Assembly (NCBI RefSeq): GCF_039555335.1
Contig: NC_092629.1
Location: 33,435,796 to 33,499,795, forward strand
DNA: 64,000 nt
Source: Amphiura filiformis
Lineage: Eukaryota; Echinodermata; Ophiuroidea; Amphilepidida; Amphiuridae
Direction of reading: 5' to 3'
In this document: positions 29,501 through 39,484 of the stretch, piece after piece
Layout: each line of letters opens with the position of its first letter
Numbering within the stretch: the first letter of the stretch is position 1
The notes under the pieces: generated by a model
Told to the model about the DNA's origin: nothing
What the model saw: the letters and a program-made list of their open reading frames with translations, nothing else
The model's database searches: none
Translations under genes and position numbers: made by a program

Positions 29501-32500
29501 TTCCATAGGGGGTGTATGGATTGCAACTGGAATAGCCCATTATAACAGATTTGGCTTCCTCTATGTTGGAGTTACTTCACACATGTGTTCAGTAGACTGT
29601 CCCACAGTCTTGGTTCCATCTCTGGGTAAATACTCACGGTGCTTAAACCACCTTCCCCTTTACTCCACAGATTAATACCAACACACCACTAAGCCCTAAC
29701 TGCCAGCAACAAAGTTATAATGCTCCTGGAGCATTGTGTGTCGACGAAAGCTCAATTAATCTACAGTCCTACTTTTTTTTTTTTATAATAGCTCTCCTAA
29801 TCTGAGACTTTTTTACATTTTGAATAGAAAAGTCCCTTCCAAATAATTATCAAGCTATGTAACTTGACTGTGGCGTCAATTATGATAGCCCCGCCCCATT
29901 GTTAATTCAGATATGGTAGGCACATAACATGCATGACTCAGTTCTATTGTCATTTTGCGCGCGTGTTGGTTATGATCATGGAGCTAGGTTATGATCAATA
30001 GACTATCAATGAAAACCACTTCAAATATCGCCTTGCTTGCTGAGATCATTGATTGGTCAGGCTAAGTAGCCGCTTACACAAACGGCAAGACAGTGAGACC
30101 ACGGACGTGATATATAGAAAACTTGTCTGACCCAGGATCGGTAAAAGTGAATTCCGACAAAATGCTGGGAAGTGGAAGGCAACTTGTCTACAGATTGGGA
30201 GGTCCATGTATCGGGTTTATTTAACGTTATATAATCGACATTGCCAGTCGTTCTCCATGGACCCGAGGGAGGGTCTAGTGTTCAGATGTACCACTTTGAT
30301 CACGTTTGTAAGCAAAAAAGAGAAGATTTTTTGAAAAAAGTGGACCTTTTGTGAATCGTAACTTCAAATAAAGGGGTGATTTTTAATGTTTTTACTGAAA
30401 AAGTGGACCTTATTGGATTATGCTAGCTATCGCAGGGGTCATCATCTATGGTATATATCACACATGTTTAGTCCTTATAACTTTGCATCATTTTGTTGTC
30501 ATTATTTCAGTTCACACAAGCATTCCTCTGGACTAGGAGATTGGATTATGCTAGCTATTGTAGGGGTCATCATCTATGGTATATATCGCACATGTGTAGC
30601 TACGTCTCCAACTGAATATCCTTTTGATTAAAAAAAAATAAAAAAAGGTCAAGGGAATGAACTTGTGTTCACAGGCTAAAGTGCCCATCTCTCTTTCAAA
30701 GGGATTGAGCCAGACTTCTCCATGTAATGTTGCTGCTGGGGATCACTACACCTCCTCCACAGAGAGTCTGTTACCTTCCCTGCATTGAAAGCCAGTATCC
30801 ATTTGTGCACCTGGGTGGGGAGCCTGGCCCCCAACTCAACACAAAAGTTGGCAACCATGAGAGTTACCAAATCTTTTAAAGACACCCTTTGCAATGATTT
30901 TTCATCAAATTTACCCCCCTTTTTCATGCAAAATCAAGGACAAAATTTGGCCAAAACAACCCCTTTTTGTGGTTTTCAATGACTAGAATTTCCAACACCC
31001 CTTTTCAATGACTAGAATTTCAAACACCCCTTTTCAGTGACACTAAATATTGACATAAAATTACCGGATTTTCCCAAGTACCCCTTTTATCCAAATTTCG
31101 CGGACAGTGTAAATTAAATACCCCCTATTTTGCTGATTTCACAGTCAAATTTCGCGGACTGTCCGAATAAAATACCCCCTATTTTCCCAATTTCAAGGTC
31201 CTCGCTACTGGTAAAAAAATGACCCCTTTTCCGCGCTATTTGGTAACTCTCATGGTTGTCAATCTTTGTGTTGAGATGGGGGCCGGGTGGGGAGAGGCAA
31301 TAGGGGTGAAGAGCCTTGCATAAGTGCACAACATGTTAATGCTGCAAGGATACGAACCCACAACTTTGAGCTGACGTGGGTAAGTCAGTGATGGGCTTAT
31401 ATAACCTGCAGGAGTCCGAGGTACACATGTTCTGTCATCAAGTAGCATGTATACCACCACCACACACATGGAAACCAGGGTCCAATCGTGAAGTGATTGT
31501 CAAATTAGAAAGATGGAGACCTTTATTGGTGATGACTGTTGCTGTGGCACCAAGTCATTCAAACCTTTTTCAACTTACATGCAATATTTAGATTTTCCTC
31601 TTAGTAAACTAGTTTTGGCAGAAAGCTGATTCGAAAGTAAAGCAAAATAGGATTTTTTCCATGAAGGGGCATTCTCTCCTAAAAATCCCAATAGAAGTTA
31701 AAGTAAAGAAATATTTGCCCTGTGCATTTTTGTTTTTTAACCAAAATAACTTTTGGGGCAAAATAGATTAAGATTGTACATTTTTTTGCACTTTGCGCAC
31801 ACTACATGTAGTCCATCATATACCAAAATGCACCTTCAATTTGATCTAAAATAGCCTGAAATTAAAATAATTTTGTGTGGTGCTTCATATGCAAATGTCC
31901 ATTTAAAGTAGGCACAAAATATCCTCATTCCCCCTAAAATATAATAGCTTATAATAATAATAAGAAGAAGCTGCACTTATTAAGTGCCTTTAACCCAACA
32001 GGGTCTCAAGGCGCTTTACAAACCATGAAAAATACAAACTTAAAGCTACAAATTACTACCGGTACTTAAAATACAGTCTTAAAAACTACACAAAAATAAT
32101 TTCAAAGAAACAGAAATACTGGAGGGACTGATTTCGCCAGACCGCAGCGCCAACCCAGAAAAAAGAAAGTGCATCACGGAATGACAGGAACCCTCGCTCC
32201 AGCATCCCTATACATATTACATACAAGCAATGAGGTATAATCAAATAACTAGTGAGATGCATGCATATTAAAACATACGCTTCTGCCTCCACTGGGCACA
32301 TGTCATTCAAATTCTGTAGTATTCTGTGTTAACCTCTTTAACTGACCCGCTTACTTCAGACTACCCAGATGACCAAAGTGGTAACTGCTGGGGTCAGGGG
32401 CGATGGGTGGGGAGGTGGAGGGGTAATCCCCGCCTCTATTCACCAGGTAATTCAGGGGGATGCTCAGGGACAACAGGGAGCAGTACAGCAGGAATAGGAT

Positions 32501-33885
32501 CAACAGGAGCTGGAGTAGGAGGAGGTGGATTTTGGACAGGAGCTGCTGCTGGAGGACTTCTAGGATATCTCTTTGGAAATAACAGAGGGTGAGTAATGGT
32601 AGGGGATGAGCAGCAAAGATATCGAACACTTCCTACAATGCATTTCTTTGGATTCTTCCATTTCAATTTTCTGTACTGATTTGCTATCTAGTGCCGGGTC
32701 AATAGTGCAAAAAAAAAGTACCTAGAACACACCAGATCTGGCAAAATATGTTTATTTCTTGACTATTGGCCCATGTTTAGCCAGTCTATTCTCAACCTGA
32801 AAACAAAGTAATATGAGTGGCATTTGATGTGGCGAGGTGATGCATTATGTTGCAAAGGATTCTGGGAAGGCTAAGATATCTGCTCTGGTGTGGGAGTATG
32901 GGAGGGGAATTTTGGGCAAAAGATAAGGGTGTAGAAGTCAAAATCGTAAAGGATAGTCCAATGATCATGTGTCTATTCACCATAGAAGTAGTGATGTAAC
33001 AGGATTAATTACCATAGCAATGGGTTTACACTTTTTGAATTTATTGCAAATTGGGGACTTTTAGTGCGTGCGAGTGGGAAAGCACTTTTGGGCATGCCAT
33101 TTGTGTTCCTGGTCCTTGGGCATATGTATAATAGTTGTACAATTATTACAATTTTTGCATTTTTTTCTTTTTTGCAGATATGGTGGCTACAACAGAGGTT
33201 ATGGCTACAATCGTCCACGATATGGCTACAGAAGTGGCTACAACTCAGGCTGGGGTGGCTCTGGATTTGGAGGGTTCAGTAGAGGAGGATCCAGCTTTGG
33301 GGGTGGAGGCGGAGGGTTCTCTAGCGGAACACGGACTGCATCAGGTAAGTTTCGAAAATTGTGTCGAGCCACTCCAGGTTGCCAAATCCCTTGATTTGGT
33401 AGCCCAATTGGATGACTTTTGAAGATTTTCCCTGTAACTTTTGACATTGCCCTGTCCCATAGAAAGACAAATGGTTAAGAGAGAATTTGGCAACTTTACA
33501 ATTCATTCAATTAAAGTTTGGTAGTGAAGTAGGCATATATTTCTGTAGTTGCATTACCAAATTGTACACATGAACTTAATCATGCAGAGTGTACAGAGTT
33601 TGTTGGCACGCTTGCAGCGCAAATGCAAAAAGCATTGACGTCACTACCAAACTTGAGGTGAACCAAAGAATAGTGGTTACATTACTGTCTTGCATCTGGT
33701 GCATCCCGGTTTCTATTTGAGGTGTTGAGTTGGGAAAAGAAAAAAAAATCCGAAAAATGGAATTGGATAAATGGACCATGTGAGTACTTTGTTTTTCTAA
33801 CATGTTGTAATGTTTAAGATATTTTAACACCTGTTTTCTATAATTTTTTCTTGTGACAGGGTTTGGAGGAACAAGACGAAGATGA
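23492..33885 (+). CDS. SARAF: SARAF, store-operated calcium entry regulator, nine exons
   Basis: Seen: exons 23492-23571, 26615-26705, 27662-27754, 28557-28661, 29213-29322, 30511-~30593, 32360-32588, 33178-33344 and 33860-33885. The product starts with a signal peptide (MAKLNIQDITGVVLLLATFF...ARA). A luminal Cys-rich domain follows: LQCVGGSAGCSAFTPQVVQC, GSDGYDAQ, then VTCEGYDHPDDEYVLKGSCG and LEYTLDLTKEG. One membrane helix (DWIMLAIVGVIIYGIYRTC) leads to a Gly/Ser tail with GFWTGAAAGGLLGYLFGNNR, a Gly/Tyr-rich stretch, and the end RTASGFGGTRRR. Human SARAF has the same order and nearly the same landmarks (LKCVGGTAGC, VLRGSCGLEY, GFWTGLGTGGILGYLFGSNR, RTASGYGGTRRR). Known: an ER membrane protein that promotes slow Ca2+-dependent inactivation of STIM1-Orai1 calcium entry. 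Odd: tandem partial copies of exons 3 and 6, a shifted exon 4 acceptor, and an unsure exon 6 donor. Confidence 0.93.
23597..24059. mobile_element. MITE with 7-bp target duplication (complete copy of the repeat at 531-1005)
   Basis: Ends TTAGGTATGCCAGG and GCCTGGCATACCTA are inverted. It is flanked by CATTATT at 23590-23596 and 24060-24066. It sits at the start of SARAF intron 1, 25 bp after the exon 1 donor. Confidence 0.75.
24067..25409. other. SARAF intron 1, nothing recognised
   Basis: AT-rich with no repeat partner within the window and no coding signal. Confidence 0.4.
25410..26300. mobile_element. TIR element X, 0.9 kb
   Basis: The 30-bp ends are inverted: CTATAGCCAAAATAATAAAT and onward, with GAATTTGTTATTTTGGCTATAG. 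Near each end lies a TCGATA/CCGACAT-rich block (GACTGTCGAAAGTGTCGATA near 25452; TCGATACATGTCGATTGTCG near 26021). No transposase frame and no clear target duplication were found. Confidence 0.7.
26615..26705 (+). CDS. SARAF: SARAF exon 2
   Basis: The sequence ATTCAGGTAG|TGGTGAT offers two acceptors 4 bases apart. The first gives an immediate stop with exon 1, so the second (after 26614) is chosen. It encodes GDKVRLSGVNTLTLYNGKMT then TGRRSSPVKQ, matching human RDVKALTLHYDRYTTSRR. Donor GTATGA at 26706; phase 0. Confidence 0.85.
26706..27661. other. SARAF intron 2, nothing recognised
   Basis: No repeat partner or conserved coding region was seen. Confidence 0.4.
27662..27754 (+). CDS. SARAF: SARAF exon 3
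   Basis: Acceptor ATGACAG; 31 codons, LQCVGGSAGCSAFTPQVVQC then YNRGSDGYDAQ; donor GTAGGT. It has three of the conserved luminal cysteines. Its last ~85 bases and donor are repeated 124 bp downstream. Confidence 0.95.
27793..27892 (+). repeat. Tandem partial copy of SARAF exon 3 plus donor
   Basis: From GTGTGTCGGAGGTAGTGCAG to CCCAGGTAGGTGCAGTGTGT the sequence repeats 27669-27768 at an offset of 124 bp with about one difference (TTCACA to TTTACA). The copy lacks exon 3's acceptor; a GT/G-rich tract separates the two. Confidence 0.93.
28100..28505. mobile_element. Probable truncated hAT-like MITE before SARAF exon 4
   Basis: A right end GGCTACGCCCCTG at 28486-28498 is typical of CAGGGGCGTAGCC-type elements, preceded by a C run (28464-28471). 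No matching left end was found, so its start is uncertain. Confidence 0.4.
28557..28661 (+). CDS. SARAF: SARAF exon 4
   Basis: A T tract runs straight into TGGGAG|TGTAAATCTGAC. The only AG is inside GGGAG, so the exon starts at TGT and reads CKSDMDNAYRFGSIEVTCEG then YDHPDDEYVLKGSCG. Human has WECKTDLD..., so the two codons TGG GAG (W, E) are present in the DNA but fall before the acceptor. Donor GTAAGT at 28662, phase 0. Confidence 0.88.
28662..29212. other. SARAF intron 4, nothing recognised
   Basis: A weak inverted pair (GATCGCTGAGCGATTG at 28688 with GCGATGCATCACTCATCGC at 28746) is the only structure seen. Confidence 0.4.
29213..29322 (+). CDS. SARAF: SARAF exon 5
   Basis: Acceptor TTTTCTAG, donor GTAAGT at 29323. 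It encodes LEYTLDLTKEGMNNNQYKKQ then HSYYGNDNYGSSHDYY and two bases of Gly, the juxtamembrane luminal part (human LEYNLDYTELG...SDYYYKW). Confidence 0.93.
29349..29541. mobile_element. GGCTATTCC-family MITE, copy A5
   Basis: Reads GTGCTATTCCCCTAAGTTTA ... TTGCAACTGGAATAGCCCAT with GGAAGACATGACC / GGTCATGTCTTCC inside. Located 27 bp into SARAF intron 5. Confidence 0.8.
29542..30412. other. SARAF intron 5, unassigned
   Basis: No gene. The sequence shows no repeat partner in this window. Confidence 0.4.
30413..30470 (+). repeat. Partial upstream copy of the SARAF membrane exon
   Basis: TTGGATTATGCTAGCTATCG and the following ~38 bases repeat 30541-30598 at an offset of 128 bp with about four differences. 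It would read WIMLAIAGVIIYGIYHTC but has no acceptor of its own. Confidence 0.92.
30511..30593 (+). CDS. SARAF: SARAF exon 6, transmembrane helix (3' border uncertain)
   Basis: Acceptor TTATTTCAG; the first base completes Gly; then SHKHSSGLGDWIMLAIVGVI IYGIYRT. The frame stays open to TAA at 30629-30631 (through CVATSPTEYPFD). Exon 7 needs a phase 1 donor: T|GTGTAG after 30593 fits but is weak, so a small exon between 30.6 and 32.3 kb may have been missed. Confidence 0.7.
30632..30809. other. SARAF intron 6 start
   Basis: A-rich tract (30630-30647), then sequence with no recognised feature. Confidence 0.35.
30810..31330. mobile_element. Foldback MITE in SARAF intron 6
   Basis: GCCCCCAACTCAACACAAAA at the left pairs with TTTGTGTTGAGATGGGGGC at the right, then CATGAGAGTTACCAAAT with ATTTGGTAACTCTCATG. 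The core repeats CCCCTTTT-type units (e.g. CACCCCTTTTCAATGACTAG twice near 30995-31030). Confidence 0.7.
31331..31939. other. SARAF intron 6, nothing recognised
   Basis: No gene or repeat partner recognised. Confidence 0.4.
31940..32300 (-). mobile_element. SINE or LINE 3' end (retroposon)
   Basis: Read on the minus strand it ends GTAAAGCGCCTTGAGACCCT, then AAAGGCACTTAATAAGTGCA and a (TTATTATT) microsatellite, the usual 3' tail of L2-like LINEs and the SINEs they mobilise. No polymerase III promoter boxes were verified, so SINE versus LINE tail is open. Confidence 0.55.
32360..32588 (+). CDS. SARAF: SARAF exon 7, cytosolic Gly/Ser region
   Basis: Acceptor ACTTCAG; it reads YPDDQSGNCWGQG, then a Gly/Ser/Thr stretch and GGGGFWTGAAAGGLLGYLFG NNR, which matches the conserved GFWTGLGTGGILGYLFGSNR block of human SARAF. 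Donor GTGAGT at 32589; phase 2. Confidence 0.85.
32616..32880. mobile_element. AAGATATC-family MITE, copy D2
   Basis: Left AAGATATCGAACACTTCCTA, right GATTCTGGGAAGGCTAAGAT ATC. It is in SARAF intron 7 and close to D3 at 39216. Confidence 0.8.
32985..33035. repeat. Fragment shared with 16408-16457 and the 46.1-46.7 kb element
   Basis: GTAGTGATGTAACAGGATTA and ATTACCATAGCAATGGGTTT occur inverted at 16408-16457. The core GGATTAATTACCATAGCAAT is also in the foldback at 46098. Confidence 0.6.
33178..33344 (+). CDS. SARAF: SARAF exon 8, Gly/Tyr-rich tail
   Basis: Acceptor TTTTGCAG; it encodes YGGYNRGYGYNRPRYGYRSG, then NSGWGGSGFGGFSRGGSSF and a Gly run, ending SSGTRTAS. Donor GTAAGT at 33345, phase 1. 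Confidence 0.93.
33860..33885 (+). CDS. SARAF: SARAF exon 9, terminal GFGGTRRR
   Basis: Acceptor GTGACAG; GG completes Gly, then FGGTRRR and TGA at 33883-33885. The basic tail is identical to the human GGTRRR end. Confidence 0.95.
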
Positions 33886-33920
33886 TTTCTGTACAGTGAC
33901 CATTAGTGCTGCAAGAAATA

Positions 33921-34429
33921 ATGGGGTATTCCATTTAAAATACACACTCCGCTGGTTATAGTTCGTTCACTATAAGATGGCACATGACCTTTAGAAAGTA
34001 CACAGGGTCCTTAGGGGCGACAAAGTTCAAATGGTATACAAAACTTTTGGAAAATGTGTGGTAGCTTAGTGAATGTTGCCACAACTATTATTTGACTAGA
34101 ACAAGAACAGGGTCATATGCCATCTTATACTGAATAGACTATAGTGTAGCAGTTTAAAACAGTCCTACTTTACTTGTGACAGGGATTACAGCAGCAAATT
34201 TTGCCTATTTTATGATAAATTTGAGTAGAGAATTATGTAAAATCTGTTTGGATTTATACGCTTTTGCCTCAAATTAGAAAATGTTATTTGGAATTCCAAA
34301 ACCTTTGTCACCCTTTGCACCATTTATGGATGAAAATGGTTGAAGCTGGAACTACTCAAGCTGAAATTTGGTCGGAATTCCACAAATTTTTCTCAGTAGG
34401 GGTGTGGAATTCAAATGGAATGTCCCATT
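33921..34429. mobile_element. GGCTATTCC-family MITE, copy A6, in the SARAF 3' region
   Basis: ATGGGGTATTCCATTTAAAA pairs with TTCAAATGGAATGTCCCATT. It begins 36 bp after the stop codon, so it may lie in the SARAF 3' UTR. An AATAAA is seen at 34742-34747. Confidence 0.65.
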
Positions 34430-34769
34430 GAACAAACCAGACAAAACTAAATATTTTTTCTATATATATATTTGATCTTGTAAAAGTGTGTTTATAACTG
34501 TCATTCATTATTGTGCAACACCAGCCATTCCTGTATAATACAACTTTATCACTAAATTACTAAATGTAAAGACCTCATAAAAAGTAACTCAGTCATAAAT
34601 AAGTTTATTGCTTCATAAATCAGAATTATTAATCATACAACATTTTAACATAGACAGAAATGCAGTTTATTGATGCGCATTTTGATACCCTGTTCACGCA
34701 ATATCATTCATTATTATTTATATCAGCCTTTTGGGTGATACAATAAATCTGCGTATTGCATATTAAACA

Positions 34770-34970
34770 CAAGCACTGAGCACTACCTGCCGATCTAACA
34801 TTGCCTCTGATTGGTCAATTACATAATATCTTCACTTTAATCACCAATCAGAATGGAGCTTTGCAAATAATTCACCCCAATTTGGTGAAATTATTCTAAC
34901 AATGTTGCTGATTGGGCCAATTGATAATGAAAACTTCTTTTTGGCCAATCAGCAGGTAGTTCTCATGGGG
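34770..34970. mobile_element. piggyBac-like MITE, copy H3
   Basis: CACTGAGCACTACCTGCCGA at the left and AGCAGGTAGTTCTCATGGGG just before TTAA (34971-34974) at the right. The interior matches 18440-18620 in reverse. Confidence 0.65.
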
Positions 34971-34974
34971 TTAA

Positions 34975-35303
34975 ATCAATACAATTCATGAAAATGTGAA
35001 TTTGTCACCTTCACAATTCTCTGTCAGTTGTAATAAATGATATGTTAAAATGTGCTGTGTTTATAACGGCTGAGTTACTTTTTGTGAGATCTTTACTATA
35101 TTCGGCAATCAAGCCTTGCACCACCCGTGACATCATACAAGTCATGTAGTAAAGCTGTATACAATCGTTACAGTTGTGTGTAATCAGTGTAGCTAGGGGA
35201 TCAACAACTTTTCTTGATGATGTCATAGGTGGCATACATGCAATTGCAGTGTATTCAACCTAATTAGTGCCCACCACTGTGAACTTTACAAGTTTTTAAT
35301 CTG
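34975..35303. other. Intergenic, nothing recognised
   Basis: No gene or repeat partner seen. Confidence 0.4.
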
Positions 35304-35307
35304 TTAA

Positions 35308-35662
35308 GGGGTACTACACCCTGTAGTAAATTTGTGACTATTTTGCATTTTTCTCAAAAAATAATAACACACTGGTAACAAAAGTTATGTATATTATTGG
35401 GGCAAGGAATCCAATTACTACACTGAAATTTCAGTGACTCAAGACAAGCGGTTCAGTATATATGATAGGAAATGAGGTACATCCTAGCGGTACCTCATTT
35501 CTTATCATAAATAACGAACCGCTTGTCTTGGATCACTGAAATTCCATTGTAGTAACTGGAATCCTTGCCCCTATAATATACTTAACTTTTGTTACCAGTG
35601 TGTTATTAGTTTTGAGAAAAATGCAAAAATAGACACAAATTTATCGAGGGGTGTAGTACCCC
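35308..35662. mobile_element. TTAA-flanked foldback MITE, best copy (B4)
   Basis: An almost perfect 355-bp palindrome starts GGGGTACTACACCC and ends GGGTGTAGTACCCC, with TTAA at 35304-35307 and 35663-35666. It has no insertions and can serve as the family reference in this window. Confidence 0.88.
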
Positions 35663-35666
35663 TTAA

Positions 35667-36137
35667 CTTTAACTTATTGGAGGATTTTTGGCAAAGTGGA
35701 AGGAAGAAGATGAAGAGAAAAGTTGTTTTCTTGGGTGTGGTTTTGAGCCACGGACCCCTCCTATGCTAGACAAATAAGCGGGGATAGCATGCCATGGGGG
35801 TGTACCTTGGCCAGTTTTCCGTACTTATATGTGTGTTTGCATGATGATGCAATCGGATCATGTGGGATGCGTGTGCAGCTGTATGCTTTTGAAACTTTCG
35901 GATACTTGCACAGCTGTAGGCTTTTGTAGCTTTTGGGTAGGGTTTCAGTAAGATCGATATTTTGAGATTTTGTTAACATGCTGTTGAGGAAGCTGAGAGT
36001 ACATCAGACCTATCGAATTACATTCTGAAGACAAGGAATGTCCTTCTGATATCAGAAAAATGCAAGTGACACAATAAAGCGTCACTCTGCTCAGCAGCAA
36101 ACGGCATGCAGTATGAAAGCAGCATAACATCGCTGTT
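35667..36137. other. Intergenic with a family F fragment
   Basis: 35995-36060 (ACATCAGACCTATCGAATTA and GGAATGTCCTTCTGATATCA) matches family F at 5905-5955 and 38825-38890. The rest is unassigned. Confidence 0.5.
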
Positions 36138-36738
36138 ATGGCAAAACCTTGTAACTCCAATAGCTGCTATGTGTTAAATATGTACAATATAATATAAACA
36201 TCTCAAAAAAAGTAACTAACCCCCCTTAAATAATGACCATTATTCAAAAACGGGTGATTGTATTACAAATCTGTAAAATGCGTTGGAAGCAGAATTTATT
36301 TCTGCACATTTTGAGATCTCATTTGTAGCAATTGACCAAATATTCACGTCACAGCGTACATTTAAATCAATGTAGCCCAAGATTTTAAAGTTGCAGTAAA
36401 TTCTATTGATTTTGCATTCACTGTAATGGATGGAAATATGTGTAATGATATCTGAGTGTTTTTGTATTGTAAAAATTTGTATGTAAGTGCAACTTTCAAA
36501 TCTGGACCTCACTACATTAAATTGACCGGTGTTTTATTGTTTTCTGGGCTATCGTATCAAATGAGGTGTCAAAATGCGCAGATATAAATTCTGCTTCCAA
36601 CGCATTTTACAGATTTGTAATACAATAGCCAGTTTTTGAATAATGGCCATGATTTAAGGGGGGGTAGTTACTTTTTTGAGATGTTTATTATATTGTACAT
36701 TAACATCTAGCAGCTATTGGAGTTGAATGTTTTGCCAC
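36138..36738. mobile_element. Long foldback element G, 0.6 kb
   Basis: GTAACTCCAATAGCTGCTAT pairs with AGCAGCTATTGGAGTTGAA; ACAAATCTGTAAAATGCGTT pairs exactly with AACGCATTTTACAGATTTGT. The whole unit folds around 36440 and holds AACCCCCCTTAAA / TTAAGGGGGGGT inside its arms. Confidence 0.75.
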
Positions 36739-37770
36739 AAAAGTGTCGATATAAAGTGGCCTGGGTGCTAATAAGGTTGAGTACATTAAATAGGGGGGCA
36801 ACAGTTACTGCTGAATGTATTATACAATATATATACAACATATACAACATATACAGCATAAACAGTGACTCTGTGTGATTAACACACTATTGTATGTGAG
36901 TGTATGTTGAATTCAATAAGTTTGCCGGAAAATGTAACAAATAAGTTTTCTCTGTATCAAAGTGCCTGGAAATACATGGTATTACATAATAGCATTGTTA
37001 TTTGTTTTTCTTCAAAGTACTTGATCAGGCCTGGAAAAATGGGCAAATTATGGAATCTCATTTGTGGGAAATTTGGTAATCTGGAGGGAAATTATGCTTT
37101 TTTGTATAATGAAGTACATAAGAAATGGTGGGTAATCCTGATATGTTGGAGGAAAATTTGTCTACATTCCTGGGAAATGAACATTTTTTTCCAGGCCTTT
37201 ACTTGCTATGCGGGGTAGGCAAGTTCATTCAATCAATTCATGATTAGCATTAATTATAGTAATAATAGAACTGAGAATAAGCTTTATGAATGAAGGGGGC
37301 CTTTGATAGTCGTTGAGGCCAAATTATTTACGATAATCTTTTTTAAAGGGACATTGTGAGATTTCACAAGAATTGCACCAATTTTGGTCAAATTCCAGTT
37401 TATTAAATTTATGCAATGTTTGTCCATATACTAAATCAGCATGTGAAACAGTTACACTGTTCTTTGTGTAAAAAAAATTATGATTTTGTAATAAAATCCA
37501 GAACTTTATTCCAAACACAGTTCAATTGTAGATAAGCTAAACACAATGCTCACAATATGTCTCTTATTTTCAGTATTACAGATTTTTTCTGTAAAGGAGA
37601 GTGCTGTAGGCTCTCTGAGTATTCAATATACAAATATGGCAATGTTTCCTCATTTGATTTTTTTTTTACGAAATCTCTCAAGAGCCCCTATAAAGTAATT
37701 TTTTAATATATTTTTTATCTCAACACAGTATTCATGCACTTTTTGTTAGTGGTTACACTTCTATGCATTG
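36739..37770. other. Intergenic, nothing recognised
   Basis: The frame at 36904-37218 has no recognisable domain and is not called. A short ATATACAACATATACAACAT run lies at 36828-36855. Confidence 0.4.
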
Positions 37771-38098
37771 GACTATTCCAGTTGAATCCATACACCCCCT
37801 ATGGAAGACATGACCTTAACCTCCCACACAGGGGGTGTAGATTTCAAATGGAGTCACCCAATGAGGTAACCCTTTTGAAATATATACTTCCTGTGTGGAA
37901 GCACATATTCTAGAATCTGTGGTGGAAGATTAAAATCATGTCTTCTAATGGAGGTGTATGAATTTCAACAGGAATAGCCCATTTTGGAGCAGACGACCCT
38001 AAATGTGAGACTCCATTTGAAATTCACACTCCCTTTGTGGCAAATTAAGGTCATGTCTTTCATAGGGGGTGTATGGATTTCATCTGGAATAGACCATT
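37771..38098. mobile_element. GGCTATTCC-family MITE, copy A7 (one and a half units)
   Basis: GACTATTCCAGTTGAATCC ... ACAGGAATAGCCCATTTT (37771-37985) is followed by a further right half ending TCATCTGGAATAGACCATT at 38098. Confidence 0.8.
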
Positions 38099-38639
38099 AG
38101 AACCCTGCTTAGGTATTAGGTTTTATTATTATTATCATAAATGTTTTCAAGTCTTGTCTTTCAAGGTGTATGATTACCTAAAATGATCACCAGTTTAAGA
38201 ATGCGTAAATTTTACTCCATAAGTATGTGATCTCCATTAGGTAGGGTGTTCATGTGTGATGTATGTGTGTGCATGTTATCAGCACTATACACTGTCCTCA
38301 CAAAACACAAACTGCATTCTTATAATTAGGGATAACCATCAAAATTTCATGTTGACCCTATTGCTACAAAAGATTGTTTTCTGAGTAGAACTAATCAACA
38401 GAAGTTGCCAAAAATCATCCAAGATAGCCGATATGGCACAAAATCAAAATTGCACTAAGTAGGTGAACTTTTTTTCACAACCAAGAATTTCAATGTTATT
38501 GGGTTTAATATGACCAATTAGTAGGTGTATGTAAACAAAATCTTAAGTTTTGAAGGTCATTGACTCATTCACAACAATAGAGGTTATCCTCATCATGCTC
38601 ATGTGTATTCCTGTAGTATTCCTCATTCAAACCAAAGTA
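38099..38639. other. Intergenic, nothing recognised
   Basis: No gene or repeat partner seen. Confidence 0.4.
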
Positions 38640-38945
38640 GCACTCAATACATTATGAGTATCTTTGTTCAAAAATCTATATTCAATATGAAAGGTTAAAA
38701 TTTTCAATTGACCGTCGGCTTTTCCTCCCTGCTACATACACTTTAAGAATATATCATTAGATTTATATAATTTACTTTTGTCATAAAATTTGTATTATAT
38801 TGTGATTTTCAAAAAATGAAAATTATTTGATATCAGAAAGACATGCTTTGTATTCAGAATGCAATTCGATAGGTCTGAGGTGCTCTCATGTCCCACAAAA
38901 AATACTGTCGAAACGCAATAAACGCTCATTTTAGATCCCTTAAGA
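38640..38945. mobile_element. Family F foldback, partial copy 2
   Basis: TACATACACTTTAAGAATAT, then ATTGTGATTTTCAAAAAATG and CTGAGGTGCTCTCATGTCCC match family F arms at 5845-6405. Confidence 0.65.
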
Positions 38946-39215
38946 AATAAAAAAATATTTCTTTTTCTTTTTTCTTTGAATTGTCCGGAGGAAATTGACC
39001 ACCCCCTCCCCTGGCATACCACCGTGCATTGCAAAGTAAATCTGTACTCTATTTTATTTACCATGAGTGACATTCTGGGATCAATCTCTTTGGGTTTTTG
39101 TCATTTTGCATTGACATTTGTTGTACATACATTTGTGAATATTAAAATATTTTGTATCAATGTTTAGTGGTGTATATAAACAAAGTATACTAGAATACTT
39201 TGGTATGAACCAAAT

Positions 39216-39484
39216 AAGATATCTTACACTTCCCACAATGCATTTCTTCCATTTCAATTTTCTGTGGCTAATTTGTTCTGCAACATGGGTCGACAGTGAA
39301 TGAACAGAGCACATCCAGATCTTGTAAAATATGTTTATTTCTTGACTATCGAGTCGACTTATGTTTAGCCAGTCTATTCTCAAAATGAAACAAAGGGAAC
39401 CTGTACAAATTAATGGGAGTGTCATTTGATGGAATGAGGCGATGTATCATGTTGCAAAGGATTCTGGGAAGGGTAAGATATCTT
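39216..39484. mobile_element. AAGATATC-family MITE, copy D3
   Basis: Left AAGATATCTTACACTTCCCA, right GATTCTGGGAAGGGTAAGAT ATCTT. The longest paired ends in the family. Confidence 0.85.

Noticed and set aside
31940-32300. tRNA-derived SINE with intact A and B boxes
   Set aside because: The 3' tail is clear but I could not find convincing polymerase III boxes.
36904-37218. 104-residue open frame
   Set aside because: No recognisable domain, no splice or repeat context that supports coding, no similarity I can name.
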